Position numbers and translations under genes: made by a program. Source: an uncultured Pelagibacteraceae bacterium (GTDB lineage Bacteria; Pseudomonadota; Alphaproteobacteria; Pelagibacterales; Pelagibacteraceae). From it: a stretch of DNA of 64,000 nt. This document shows, piece by piece, positions 39,045 to 48,742 of this stretch. Under the pieces are notes generated by a model that saw only the letters and a program-made list of their open reading frames with translations, had not been told where the DNA came from and made no database searches. Location of the stretch: positions 62,001 through 126,000 of the forward strand of contig CACDPY010000002.1 in assembly GCA_902554765.1 (NCBI GenBank), in the 5' to 3' direction. Numbering within the stretch: position 1 is the first letter of the stretch; every line of letters starts with the position of its first letter.

Positions 39045-39560
39045 GTGATGAATTTAAAAAAACTATTAACTATTTTAATTTCTTTTTTTATTATTTTTTC
39101 AGTACAAGCTGACGAAGTTAAACTTAAAGAGAAAAATACAGAATTTAGTATTTACACTGGAATGTTTGATTTTAGTGATGATGGTAAAAGAGCATCACTC
39201 GTAGGGTTTCAACACCAAAATGAAGAATTAAATAGAGACACATTTTTAGGAAACTTATCACCAATCACTGGTGCGATGATAACCGTTGATAATGCAAGTT
39301 ATGTCTATACTGGAGTTCAAGCCCACTATAAAATAGGATCTTTAAATTTTACACCAAGCTTTGCACCTGGTTATTATAACCAAGGTGATGGCAAAGATCT
39401 TGGCCATGCTTTGGAATTTAAAAGTGAAGTACAACTATCTTTAGAATTACCAAAGGATAGTCAATTGGGTATTTCTTACAACCATTTGTCAAATGCAAGC
39501 CTTGGATCAAAAAATCCTGGGGCAAATAGTTATATGTTTAATTTTTTCAAAAAGTTTTAA
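39045..39560 (+). CDS. PagL-like acyloxyacyl hydrolase / lipid A 3-O-deacylase family protein
   Basis: Signal peptide; GYYNQGDGKDLGHALEFKSEVQLSLELPKDSQLGISYNHLSNASLGSKNPGANSYMFNF (catalytic-type HxSN near C-terminus). Confidence 0.8.
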   Translation: MMNLKKLLTILISFFIIFSVQADEVKLKEKNTEFSIYTGMFDFSDDGKRASLVGFQHQNEELNRDTFLGNLSPITGAMITVDNASYVYTGVQAHYKIGSLNFTPSFAPGYYNQGDGKDLGHALEFKSEVQLSLELPKDSQLGISYNHLSNASLGSKNPGANSYMFNFFKKF

Positions 39561-39569
39561 TAAATCTCC

Positions 39570-40721
39570 ATGAATTTAAAAGACTGTCACAATTTTAGTG
39601 ATTTTAGGAAATTAGCAAAAAAAAAACTTCCATCACCAATATTTCATTACATTGACGGTGCTGCAGACGATGAAATTACTTACGCGAGAAATACAAGTGC
39701 TTTTGACGACGTAGACCTGGTTCCCAATGTTTTGAGGGGAGTTGAAGATGTTGATTTGTCAACCACTATATTTGGTAAAAAATTAGATCTACCATTTTAT
39801 CTTGCGCCAACAGCGCTCCAAAGACTTTTTCATTATGATGGTGAAAGAGCAGTGGGAAAGGCAGCTAAAAAATATAACACTATGTTTGGGGTTTCCGCTT
39901 TAGCTACAGTCAGTGTAGAGGAAATATCTTCCATGATTGATACTCCAAAAATGTTTCAATTTTATTTTCACAAAGACAGAGGATTAAATACCTCATGTTT
40001 GGAGAGAGCGAAAGCAGCTAAATTTGATGTCATGGCTTTAACAGTGGATACTATCACTGGAGGTAACCGTGAAAGAGATTTAAGAACAGGCTTTACATCT
40101 CCCCCAAAACTAACTTTATCAAGTTTATTTAGTTTTGCTACAAAACCAATGTGGGGAATAAACTATTTAACTAAAGGAAAGTTTGAATTACCTCATTTAC
40201 AAGATTACGTTAAAGAAGGTACTGATACTAATACTTCGATAGGGAATTATTTCTCAACTATGCTTGATCAATCTATGAACTGGAAAGATGCAGAAAAACT
40301 TTGTGCTCAATGGGGTGGGCATTTTGCTCTAAAGGGTGTGATGAGTGTAGAAGATGCTAAAAGAGCAGTTGATATTGGATGTACAGGTATAATGGTTTCG
40401 AATCATGGAGGTAGACAATTAGATGGATCAAGATCACCCTTCGATCAACTTGCAGAAATTGTTGATGCTGTAGGTGATAAACTTGATGTAATTTGTGAAG
40501 GAGGAATACACAGAGGAACCCACATGCTTAAAGCATTATCGCTTGGTGCAAAGGCATGTTCTGGGGGAAGACTTTATCTTTATTCACTAGCAGCAGCAGG
40601 TCAGCCAGGTGTTGAAAGAGCCTTAGAACTCTATAAATCAGAATTAATTAGAGATATGAAATTAATGGGATGTACTAAGATATCTGATCTAAATAGGAAT
40701 AATTTAAGATTTAGAAAATAG
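39570..40721 (+). CDS. FMN-dependent alpha-hydroxy acid dehydrogenase/oxidase, copy 1
   Basis: FRKLAKKKLPSPIFHYIDGAADDEITYARN; LKGVMSVEDAKRAVDIGCTGIMVSNHGGRQLDGSRSPFDQL. Confidence 0.95.
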   Translation: MNLKDCHNFSDFRKLAKKKLPSPIFHYIDGAADDEITYARNTSAFDDVDLVPNVLRGVEDVDLSTTIFGKKLDLPFYLAPTALQRLFHYDGERAVGKAAKKYNTMFGVSALATVSVEEISSMIDTPKMFQFYFHKDRGLNTSCLERAKAAKFDVMALTVDTITGGNRERDLRTGFTSPPKLTLSSLFSFATKPMWGINYLTKGKFELPHLQDYVKEGTDTNTSIGNYFSTMLDQSMNWKDAEKLCAQWGGHFALKGVMSVEDAKRAVDIGCTGIMVSNHGGRQLDGSRSPFDQLAEIVDAVGDKLDVICEGGIHRGTHMLKALSLGAKACSGGRLYLYSLAAAGQPGVERALELYKSELIRDMKLMGCTKISDLNRNNLRFRK

Positions 40722-41878
40722 TGAGCTTAAAAAATTGTTATAACTTTGAGGATTTCAGAAAGTTAGCAAAAAAAAAATTACCTTCTCCAATTTTTCATTA
40801 TATAGATGGTGGGTCCGATGATGAGACAACCCTTAGAAGAAATTCAGACTCTTTCAATGATTGTGACTTAGTTCCTAATATTCTTGCGAGCGTTGGTAAA
40901 CCAGACTTATCTACTACTTTATTTGGAAGAAAAATAGATATGCCAATATTTCTTTCACCTGCAGCAATGCAGAGACTTTACCACCCTGACGGTGATAAAG
41001 CTTCCGCAAGAGCTGCTGAAAAGTTTGGAACTTTTTATAGTATGTCTTCAATGGGCAACAACTCGATTGAAGAAATATCAAATATTTCAAGTGGTCCAAA
41101 ATTATTTCAGTTATATGTTCATAAGGACAGATCAATTTCTGATGATTTAATTGAGAGGTCAAGAAGATCTGGATTTGATGCAATGTGCTTAACAGTAGAT
41201 ACTTTGGTAGCTGGCAATAGAGAAAAAGATCACAGAACAGGGTTTACAACCCCACCGAAATTAACTTTACAGAGCTTAATGAGTTTTGCAATGAAACCTG
41301 GCTGGGTATTTAATTATTTAACAGGAAAAAAATTTGAATTATCGAATGTTAAAAAAAAAACAGATAAAGGCACAAATATTGCTAAGTCAGTAATCCAATA
41401 TATTAATGAACAATATGATCCAACAATGAACTGGAAGGACGCTGAGTACTGTGCAAAAAAATGGAATGGTCCTTTTGCATTAAAAGGAGTTATGTCAGTT
41501 GAGGATGCAAGAAGAGCAATTGATATTGGATGTACAGCCATAATGATCTCAAATCATGGCGGAAGACAACTTGATGGATCTAGATCTCCTTTTGACCAAG
41601 TAAAAGCCATTTCAGATGCTGTAGGAGACAAGCTCGAAATCATTCTTGATGGAGGTGTTAGAAGAGGAACACATGTATTAAAAGCTATTGCTGCTGGTGC
41701 AAAAGCTTGTAGTTTTGGTAAAATGTTTTTGTTCTCTTTGGCCGCAGGAGGTCAAGAAGGTGTTGAACATTTACTTAAAAACATGCACGATGAAATTAAC
41801 AGAAATATGGTTTTAATGGGTTGTAAGAATTTAAAAGAGTTGAATAGTTCTAAATTAATTTATAGAAATAGATTTTAA
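40721..41878 (+). CDS. FMN-dependent alpha-hydroxy acid dehydrogenase/oxidase, copy 2 (GTG start)
   Basis: FRKLAKKKLPSPIFHYIDGGSDDETTLRRN; LKGVMSVEDARRAIDIGCTAIMISNHGGRQLDGSRSPFDQV. Confidence 0.95.
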   Translation: MSLKNCYNFEDFRKLAKKKLPSPIFHYIDGGSDDETTLRRNSDSFNDCDLVPNILASVGKPDLSTTLFGRKIDMPIFLSPAAMQRLYHPDGDKASARAAEKFGTFYSMSSMGNNSIEEISNISSGPKLFQLYVHKDRSISDDLIERSRRSGFDAMCLTVDTLVAGNREKDHRTGFTTPPKLTLQSLMSFAMKPGWVFNYLTGKKFELSNVKKKTDKGTNIAKSVIQYINEQYDPTMNWKDAEYCAKKWNGPFALKGVMSVEDARRAIDIGCTAIMISNHGGRQLDGSRSPFDQVKAISDAVGDKLEIILDGGVRRGTHVLKAIAAGAKACSFGKMFLFSLAAGGQEGVEHLLKNMHDEINRNMVLMGCKNLKELNSSKLIYRNRF

Positions 41879-41895
41879 ATTAAAGGAATATTGTC

Positions 41896-43062
41896 ATGAA
41901 GCTAGCAAAAAATTTAGGTAATTTAGGAACGGAAACTGCTTTTTCTGTTTTAGCAGAGGCGAAAGCATTAGAAGCTAAAGGAAATCCAATGATACATTTA
42001 GGTTTAGGTCAACCAGATTTCAAAACACCTAAACATGTTGTTGAAGCTGCAAAAAAAGCTTTAGATGACGGACATCATGGCTATGTTTTATCTAATGGAA
42101 TTTTAGAGTGCAGACAAGCTGTTACAAGATGGATAAAAAAACGATATAATACTGATGCCGATCCAGAAAGAATTTTAATCATGCCGGGTGGTAAACCTAC
42201 GATGAGTTATGCAATTCAGTGTTTTGGAGAGCCAGGTGCGGAAATCATTCATCCAACACCTGCTTTTCCAATCTATGAATCAATGATTAATTATACGGGG
42301 TCAACTCCTGTTCCATATGATTTAACAGAAGATCAAGATTTAAAATTTAACCCCGAAAAAATATTGTCATTAATTACTGATAAAACAAGATTGTTAATAC
42401 TAATTAATCCAAATAACCCTACAGGAAGTTTTGTAGAAAAATCGGATATAGATGTATTGGCTGAAGGATTAAAAAAACATCCACATGTAACTATTTTAAG
42501 TGATGAAATTTATAGTAGACAAATTTTTGATAACAAAGAGATGCCATCTTTTTTTAATTACCCAGAATTGAGAGAGAGATTAATTGTATTAGAAGGCTGG
42601 AGCAAAGCATATTCAATGACAGGATGGAGACTAGGTTGGAGTTTTTGGCCTAAAGAGTTAGTGCCACATGTAAATAAACTTTTGATTAATAGTGTATCTT
42701 GTGTAAATGCTGCAGCACAATTTGCAGGAATAGCTGCCTTAGATGGTCCAGATGACTCAATTAATGACATGATGGAAAAGTTTACAGCTAGAAGAAACTT
42801 AATTCATCAAGGTTTAAATGACTTACCAGGTGTAGAATGTAGTTTACCTGGTGGTGCTTTTTACGCTTTTCCTAAAGTAATTGGAACTGGAATGAATGGT
42901 TCTGAGTTTTGCAAAAAAGCAATGCATGAAGCAGGGGTCGCAATAGTTCCTGGTACAGCTTTTGGAAAAACTTGTAAAGACTATGTAAGATTTAGTTTTG
43001 CTGCATCTAGAGATAATATTTCTCAAGCATTGGAAAACATAAAGAAAATGCTTACTAAATAA
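41896..43062 (+). CDS. Class I/II pyridoxal phosphate-dependent aminotransferase
   Basis: HLGLGQPDFKTPKHVVEAAKKAL; LINPNNPTGSF; LSDEIYSRQIF; LEGWSKAYSMTGWRLGW. Confidence 0.96.
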   Translation: MKLAKNLGNLGTETAFSVLAEAKALEAKGNPMIHLGLGQPDFKTPKHVVEAAKKALDDGHHGYVLSNGILECRQAVTRWIKKRYNTDADPERILIMPGGKPTMSYAIQCFGEPGAEIIHPTPAFPIYESMINYTGSTPVPYDLTEDQDLKFNPEKILSLITDKTRLLILINPNNPTGSFVEKSDIDVLAEGLKKHPHVTILSDEIYSRQIFDNKEMPSFFNYPELRERLIVLEGWSKAYSMTGWRLGWSFWPKELVPHVNKLLINSVSCVNAAAQFAGIAALDGPDDSINDMMEKFTARRNLIHQGLNDLPGVECSLPGGAFYAFPKVIGTGMNGSEFCKKAMHEAGVAIVPGTAFGKTCKDYVRFSFAASRDNISQALENIKKMLTK

Positions 43063-43102
43063 GCTGTATTTTTAAATCAATTTTTACTAATATTACACAA
43101 TT

Positions 43103-44476
43103 ATGTATGATCAAGTAGAAGCAGAATTAAAGAAAATTTTTAATGGAAGATTTTCAACCTCTATATCGACAAGAACAAATTACGCTAGAGGAGAAGACAC
43201 ATACGATCCTGTACTATCTAAAGCAGTAGTTTTTCCTGAGACAAACGAAGAAGTTTCAAAAATTCTTAGATTATGTAACGAACATAAAATTCCTGTTGTT
43301 CCGTTTGGAACTGGAACGTCTTTAGAAGGAAATGTTGTAGGAAATGAAAAAGGGATAACGATCTGTTTAGAAAAAATGAACAAAATTTTAAGTGTTAATG
43401 TTGATGACTTTGACTGTAGGGTTCAAGCTTGTGTTACTAAAGAACAGTTAAATGAATATTTACGAGAGGACGGGGTTTTTTTCCCAATTGATCCTGGTGC
43501 TAATGCTGCAATAGGTGGAATGGCTTCAACTTCTGCCTCTGGAACTATGGCAGTAAAATATGGAACTATGAAAACTGTAATCTCAGGTCTTACAGTTGTT
43601 TTGCCTAACGGTGATATTATAAATACTGGTAGTAGAACTAAAAAAACTTCTGCAGGTTATAATTTGACAAATCTATTTATTGGTTCAGAAGGAACATTAG
43701 GCATTATAACTGAAGTTCAATTAAGATTGTCGCCTATACCTGAGAGCATAATGGCTGCGGTATGTCATTTTCCCAATTTAGAAAATGCAGTACAGACTGC
43801 TCAACAAGTAATACAATATGGTATCCCAATTGCCAGAATTGAGATGCTTAACAAAGACCAAATGGGAATAAGTATAAAATATTCAAAATTAAAAGATGTT
43901 GAAGAAGTTCCAACGTTATTTTTTGAATTTCATGGATCAGAGTCATCAAATAATGAGAATATTAAAATTGTTGAGGGGATATCAAAAGATAACAATGGAA
44001 GCTCTTTTAAATGGGCTAAAGATTTAGAGGAAAGAAATAAACTCTGGAAAGCAAGGTGGGATGTATATTACTCGGTAAAAGCTTTAATAAATAATGGAAG
44101 AGTTTATTCAACAGATGTGTGTTTACCTATCTCAAATATTACTGAGTGTGTGAATTATGCTGAGGAACAAGCCAAAAAATTTGGGCTTAGAGCCCCGATG
44201 GTTGGTCATTTAGGGGATGGAAATTTTCATGTTCTTTTACCTTTTGATCCAGCAAAAAAAGAAATGTATAAAAAAATTAGAGAATTTAATGATTTATTAA
44301 TTAGAAAAGCGCTTGATTTAAATGGAACTATAACAGGTGAGCATGGAGTAGGTCTTCATAAAAAAGAATATTTATTAGAAGAACATGGCGATAATATTCC
44401 CGTTATGAAAATGATTAAAAGAAGCATTGATCAAAATAATATAATGAATCCTGGAAAGATATTCGATCTTAATTAA
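43103..44476 (+). CDS. FAD-linked oxidase (GlcD / D-lactate dehydrogenase type)
   Basis: VVPFGTGTSLEGNVVGNEKGITICLEKMNKIL; GTMKTVISGLTVVLPNGDIINTGSRTKKTSAGYNLTNLFIGSEGTLGIITEVQLRL; GHLGDGNFHVLL; GEHGVGLHKKEYL. Confidence 0.95.
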   Translation: MYDQVEAELKKIFNGRFSTSISTRTNYARGEDTYDPVLSKAVVFPETNEEVSKILRLCNEHKIPVVPFGTGTSLEGNVVGNEKGITICLEKMNKILSVNVDDFDCRVQACVTKEQLNEYLREDGVFFPIDPGANAAIGGMASTSASGTMAVKYGTMKTVISGLTVVLPNGDIINTGSRTKKTSAGYNLTNLFIGSEGTLGIITEVQLRLSPIPESIMAAVCHFPNLENAVQTAQQVIQYGIPIARIEMLNKDQMGISIKYSKLKDVEEVPTLFFEFHGSESSNNENIKIVEGISKDNNGSSFKWAKDLEERNKLWKARWDVYYSVKALINNGRVYSTDVCLPISNITECVNYAEEQAKKFGLRAPMVGHLGDGNFHVLLPFDPAKKEMYKKIREFNDLLIRKALDLNGTITGEHGVGLHKKEYLLEEHGDNIPVMKMIKRSIDQNNIMNPGKIFDLN

Positions 44477-44493
44477 TAATTTAAAAAATATTT

Positions 44494-45447
44494 ATGAAAA
44501 AAATTTTGATTACAAGAAAATTGATTAAAGAAAGTGAAGATAAAGCAACAAAAACTTTTGATCCAATTTTCAATACAAATGATGAATTATACTCACAATC
44601 TAAAGTTATAGAAATGAGTAATGGCTGTGATGGTATCTTAACATCGCTTACTGATAAAATGGATAAACAAACAATTGATAAACTGCCAGACAGCATAAAG
44701 ATTATCTCAAACTTTGCAGTTGGATTTGGAAATATAGATTTAGATGCTGCTAAGGAGAGAGGAATAGTAGTTACAAACACTCCAGAAGTTTTATCTGATG
44801 CTACTGCAGAAATTGGAATATTATTAATTTTAGGTGCATGTAGAAGAGCTGCCGAAGGGATAGAAGCTGCTAGAGAAGGTGGATGGAAGTGGTCAGCAGA
44901 TTATTTAATTGGTAAGCAGTTAACTGGCACAAGATTAGGTATTTTGGGAATGGGTAGGATTGGACAAAAGATTGCAAAAATCGCAAAATCTCTAGGAATG
45001 AAAATTCACTATCATAATCGATCAAAATTAAACGATGAAAAAGAGGATGGAGCTACTTATCATGATAATATAAAAAGTCTTTTTTCTGTTTCAGATGTAC
45101 TTTCAATTTGTTGTCCAGCAACAAAAGAAACTGAGAATATGATTAACAAGGAGACAGTTGAATATTTTCCTAAGGGTGCAATAATAACTAATGTAGCAAG
45201 AGGCGATATAGTTGAGGATGAGGCCTTAATTGACGCTTTAAATAGAAGAAAAATTTATGCTGTTGGATTAGATGTATATAAAAATGAGCCGAATCTAAAT
45301 CCAGGATATTTGAAAATAAAGACAGCTTTTATTTTACCCCACTTAGGAAGTGCCACCAAAGACACACGAATTGCAATGGCAAATTTAGCAATAGATAATA
45401 TTGATGAATTTTTCAAAACAGGTGACTGCACAAATAAAGTGAATTAA
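44494..45447 (+). CDS. D-2-hydroxyacid dehydrogenase (glyoxylate/hydroxypyruvate reductase type)
   Basis: SNFAVGFGNIDLDAAKERGIVVTNTPEVLSDATAEIGI; TRLGILGMGRIGQKIAKIAKSLGMKIHYHNRS; LPHLGSATKDTR. Confidence 0.95.
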   Translation: MKKILITRKLIKESEDKATKTFDPIFNTNDELYSQSKVIEMSNGCDGILTSLTDKMDKQTIDKLPDSIKIISNFAVGFGNIDLDAAKERGIVVTNTPEVLSDATAEIGILLILGACRRAAEGIEAAREGGWKWSADYLIGKQLTGTRLGILGMGRIGQKIAKIAKSLGMKIHYHNRSKLNDEKEDGATYHDNIKSLFSVSDVLSICCPATKETENMINKETVEYFPKGAIITNVARGDIVEDEALIDALNRRKIYAVGLDVYKNEPNLNPGYLKIKTAFILPHLGSATKDTRIAMANLAIDNIDEFFKTGDCTNKVN

Positions 45448-45479
45448 TTCTACTCAAGATTGAATTTTAATTAAATTAT

Positions 45480-45500
45480 GCGACATTGTCGCTTCTTTTT
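45480..45500 (+). terminator. Possible weak intrinsic terminator after the hydroxyacid dehydrogenase
   Basis: GCGAC-ATT-GTCGC followed by TTCTTTTT. Confidence 0.4.
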
Positions 45501-45565
45501 AGAAAGACTCTAATCCAAATCTGTGTTTAAATTATTACAGTTAATTAACTTTAATAGGAGTAATA

Positions 45566-46723
45566 ATGACAAAAGAAAATAAATCATTGAAGATAAAAAC
45601 ATCTTCAAGACGTAAGTTCTTTAAAACTGCTGCTAAAGCAGGAGCTGTTGCTGCAGCTACTGTTGCAATGCCAAACATTGCAAGAGCAGACGGTCATGTA
45701 ACATTAAAGATGCAAGCTGCTTGGCCATCAGGCGCTAACATCTTTTTTGAAATGGCTGGAGACTACTGTAACATGGTAAAAGAAATGTCTGGAGGTACAC
45801 TTAAAATTGACCTTCAGCCAGTTGGTGCAGTTGTAAAAACTTCAGAAATCGGAGCAGCGGTAAGTGATGGAAACCTTGATATGGGTCACTGGGTGACAGC
45901 ATATTGGTATGGTAAAAATCCTGCAGCTTCACTTTTTGGAACTGGTCCTTCATATGGAATGTCATCTCAAGAAGTTATGGGATGGATGGAGTATGGTGGA
46001 GGAAGAAAATTATATGAAGAAGCAGTAGCTTCTGTAGGATTCGATTATATTGGATTCTTTCATATGCCTATGCCAGCGCAACCATTCGGTTGGTTTAAAA
46101 AGAACGTAACAAAAGTATCTGATGTTAAAGGAATGAAGTATAGAACAGTTGGTTTAGCGACTAACGTTTTGACTGCTATGGGAATGGTAGTAAGACAATT
46201 GCCAGGTGGTGAAATTCAACCAGCTATGAAAACTGGTTTGATTGATGCTGCTGAATTTAACAACCCAACATCAGACTCACAGTTTGGAATGCAAGATGTA
46301 TCGAAACACTATCACTTAGGTAGTTTCCACCAGTCTCAAGAAATGTTTGAGATACCGGTGAACAAGAAAAGATACAACAGCCTTTCACCTGCTCACCAAG
46401 CTATCTTGAGAAATGCTGCTTACGCTGCAAACTCAGATAACTACTTTAAAGCTTTGGTAAGATATTCAACTGACTTAGGTAAGTTGATGAATGAGCATAA
46501 GGTAAATGTTTACCAAACATCTGATGCTATTTTAGCTGAACAGTTAAAAGGTTGGGATAAAATAGTAAGTGAATTTTCTGGGAAAGATCCTTTCTTCAAG
46601 AAAATTATCGCTTCTCAGAAAGCATACGCTAAGAGAACAATGAAGTATCTGTTGATGAATCAACCGAACTACAAATTAGCTTATGAAAATGAGTTTGGTC
46701 CAATTGCAAAAGTTAAAATCTAA
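45566..46723 (+). CDS. dctP: TRAP transporter substrate-binding protein DctP (Tat-type signal)
   Basis: SSRRKFFKTAAKAGAVAAATVAMPNIARADG Tat-like signal; GMKYRTVGLATNVLTAMGMVVRQLPGGEIQPAMKTGLIDAAEFNNPTSD. Confidence 0.95.
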   Translation: MTKENKSLKIKTSSRRKFFKTAAKAGAVAAATVAMPNIARADGHVTLKMQAAWPSGANIFFEMAGDYCNMVKEMSGGTLKIDLQPVGAVVKTSEIGAAVSDGNLDMGHWVTAYWYGKNPAASLFGTGPSYGMSSQEVMGWMEYGGGRKLYEEAVASVGFDYIGFFHMPMPAQPFGWFKKNVTKVSDVKGMKYRTVGLATNVLTAMGMVVRQLPGGEIQPAMKTGLIDAAEFNNPTSDSQFGMQDVSKHYHLGSFHQSQEMFEIPVNKKRYNSLSPAHQAILRNAAYAANSDNYFKALVRYSTDLGKLMNEHKVNVYQTSDAILAEQLKGWDKIVSEFSGKDPFFKKIIASQKAYAKRTMKYLLMNQPNYKLAYENEFGPIAKVKI

Positions 46724-46745
46724 TTAACTTTTAATAGTTTTAAAA

Positions 46746-46775
46746 GAGGGGGTTTAAAAACCCCCTTTTTTTTTA
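46746..46775 (+). terminator. Strong intrinsic terminator between dctP and dctQ
   Basis: AGGGGGTTTAAAAACCCCCT followed by nine T's. Confidence 0.88.
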
Positions 46776-46801
46776 TCTAAAATTAATATACCTTAAAAAT
46801 T

Positions 46802-47389
46802 ATGATGAAATCCTTCATTAGATTTGCAGATACTTTGAGTACCTCCATGGGAAAAGCTTTTTCTTGGTGCATAGTAATTTTAATGGGTGGTACAGTTTAT
46901 GAAGTTGTTATGGCCTATGCATTCAACAAACCAACTTTATGGAATTTTGATTTTAGTATGCAGATGTATGGAGCAATATTGATGATGTCCGGAGCTTATT
47001 GTTTAGCTACAGAGGCACATGTAAGAGGTGATGTTATTTACAGATTATTCAGCCAAAAAACACAGGCATGGATAGATTTAGTTTTATATTTTATTTTCTT
47101 TTTTCCAGGAGTAATTGCTTTAGCTTTTTATGGATACGAATATGCAGCTCAAGCCTGGAAGATAAAAGAAACTAGTTGGAGTAGTCCTGCGCAAATTCAA
47201 ATCTATATGGTAAAGTCTATGATACCTGCAGCTGGTATTTTATTAATAATCCAAGGAATAAGTGAAGTGTTTAGATCAATACTATGTATTCAATCTGGTC
47301 AATGGCCTGCAAGGATGGTTGTGGCAGAGGAAACAGAAAAAATTTTAATGAGAACATCTCAAGAGGAAGATAAAGAAAATGCTGTTTAG
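46802..47389 (+). CDS. dctQ: TRAP transporter small permease DctQ
   Basis: Four TM-like segments; FSMQMYGAILMMSGAYCLATEAHVRGDVIYRLF. Confidence 0.92.
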   Translation: MMKSFIRFADTLSTSMGKAFSWCIVILMGGTVYEVVMAYAFNKPTLWNFDFSMQMYGAILMMSGAYCLATEAHVRGDVIYRLFSQKTQAWIDLVLYFIFFFPGVIALAFYGYEYAAQAWKIKETSWSSPAQIQIYMVKSMIPAAGILLIIQGISEVFRSILCIQSGQWPARMVVAEETEKILMRTSQEEDKENAV

Positions 47390-48740
47390 TCTAACTAATC
47401 CTGAAGTGGCAATTTTAATGATGGGTGTATTTTTATTTGCAGTCTTATTAGGATTTCCTATTGCATTTACTTTGATGGCTATGGGCATAGGCTTTGGTTA
47501 TTATGCTTATTATGATCCAGTTTTAATGGATCATTTGTTTGACAATCGAATATTTTCTTTATTTGTTAAAAACACTTACACAGTCATGGATAATAACGTG
47601 TTAACAGCGGTACCACTTTTTTTATTCATGGGATATTTAGTTGAAAGAGCTGGGATTGTAGCAAAATTATTTTTTGCTATTAGATTAGCAGCACATAGAT
47701 TACCAGCTTCTATGGCTGTAGCAGCATTAATAACTTGTACTTTATTTTCTACTGCAACAGGAATTATTGGAGCAGTGGTAACTTTGATGGGATTACTTGC
47801 ATGGCCAGCGATGATTAAAGCAGGATATGATAAAAAATTTGCATCTGGAATTATTTGTTCTGGTGGTTGTTTAGGAATTTTAATTCCACCAAGTATAATG
47901 TTAATTGTTTATTCAGTAATTGCACAATTATCACCACTTAGATTATTCGCAGCTGCAATTTTCCCAGGACTTATGCTGGCAGGTTTATATATTGCTTATG
48001 CAGTTTTTAGAGCTTGGCTAAATCCATCAATTGCACCTAGGCCTCCCGCTGAAGATATTCCGCCTAGAGCAGAAATTTTAAAAGAGGTATTAGTTTCGTT
48101 TGTGCCTCTATTTGGTCTCATAATGTTGGTTCTAGGAACAATTTTGGCAGGAATTGCAACTCCAGCAGAAGCAGCAGCAGCAGGAGCATTTGGTGCAATT
48201 CTTTTATCTTGGTTTTATAAAACATTAAAATGGCAAAATTTTAAGGAGTCTGTTTTTCTAACTGCAAAAACGACAGCTATGATTATGTGGCTGTTTATAG
48301 GGTCTTGGACTTTTTCATCAGTATTTTCGTATTTAGGTGGACATGAAGTTTTTGAGCATTTTTTTACATCGATAAATATTTCAACTTGGCAATTTTTAGT
48401 AATCACTCAAATAATAATTTTCCTTTTAGGCTGGCCCTTAGAGTGGACTGAAATTTTAATTATATTTGTTCCAATATTTTTGCCACTTTTAGAGATTTTT
48501 GATGTTAATCCATATTTCTTTGCAATGTTAATTGCTTTGAATTTACAGACATCTTTTTTAACCCCACCAATGGCAATGTCTGCTTATTATTTAAAAGGAG
48601 TTCAAAAGGCAAATGTTGAATTAATGGAAATATTTAAAGGGATTATGCCATTCTTGGGAATTGTAATTTTTGGAATGTTTTTAATGTATATGTTTCCTGG
48701 AATAGCTTTATGGCTGCCAGATGTATTGTTTGCTGACTAA
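47379..48740 (+). CDS. dctM: TRAP transporter large permease DctM
   Basis: LLGFPIAFTLMAMGIGFGYYAY; ATGIIGAVVTLMGLLAWPAMIKAGYDKKFASGIICSGGCLGILIPPSIMLIVYSVI. Confidence 0.95.
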   Translation: MLFSLTNPEVAILMMGVFLFAVLLGFPIAFTLMAMGIGFGYYAYYDPVLMDHLFDNRIFSLFVKNTYTVMDNNVLTAVPLFLFMGYLVERAGIVAKLFFAIRLAAHRLPASMAVAALITCTLFSTATGIIGAVVTLMGLLAWPAMIKAGYDKKFASGIICSGGCLGILIPPSIMLIVYSVIAQLSPLRLFAAAIFPGLMLAGLYIAYAVFRAWLNPSIAPRPPAEDIPPRAEILKEVLVSFVPLFGLIMLVLGTILAGIATPAEAAAAGAFGAILLSWFYKTLKWQNFKESVFLTAKTTAMIMWLFIGSWTFSSVFSYLGGHEVFEHFFTSINISTWQFLVITQIIIFLLGWPLEWTEILIIFVPIFLPLLEIFDVNPYFFAMLIALNLQTSFLTPPMAMSAYYLKGVQKANVELMEIFKGIMPFLGIVIFGMFLMYMFPGIALWLPDVLFAD

Positions 48741-48742
48741 AA

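Noticed and set aside
39570-41878. Tandem oxidase genes as an assembly duplication artefact
   Set aside because: The two copies differ throughout at protein level, so they are diverged paralogues rather than a duplicated contig segment.
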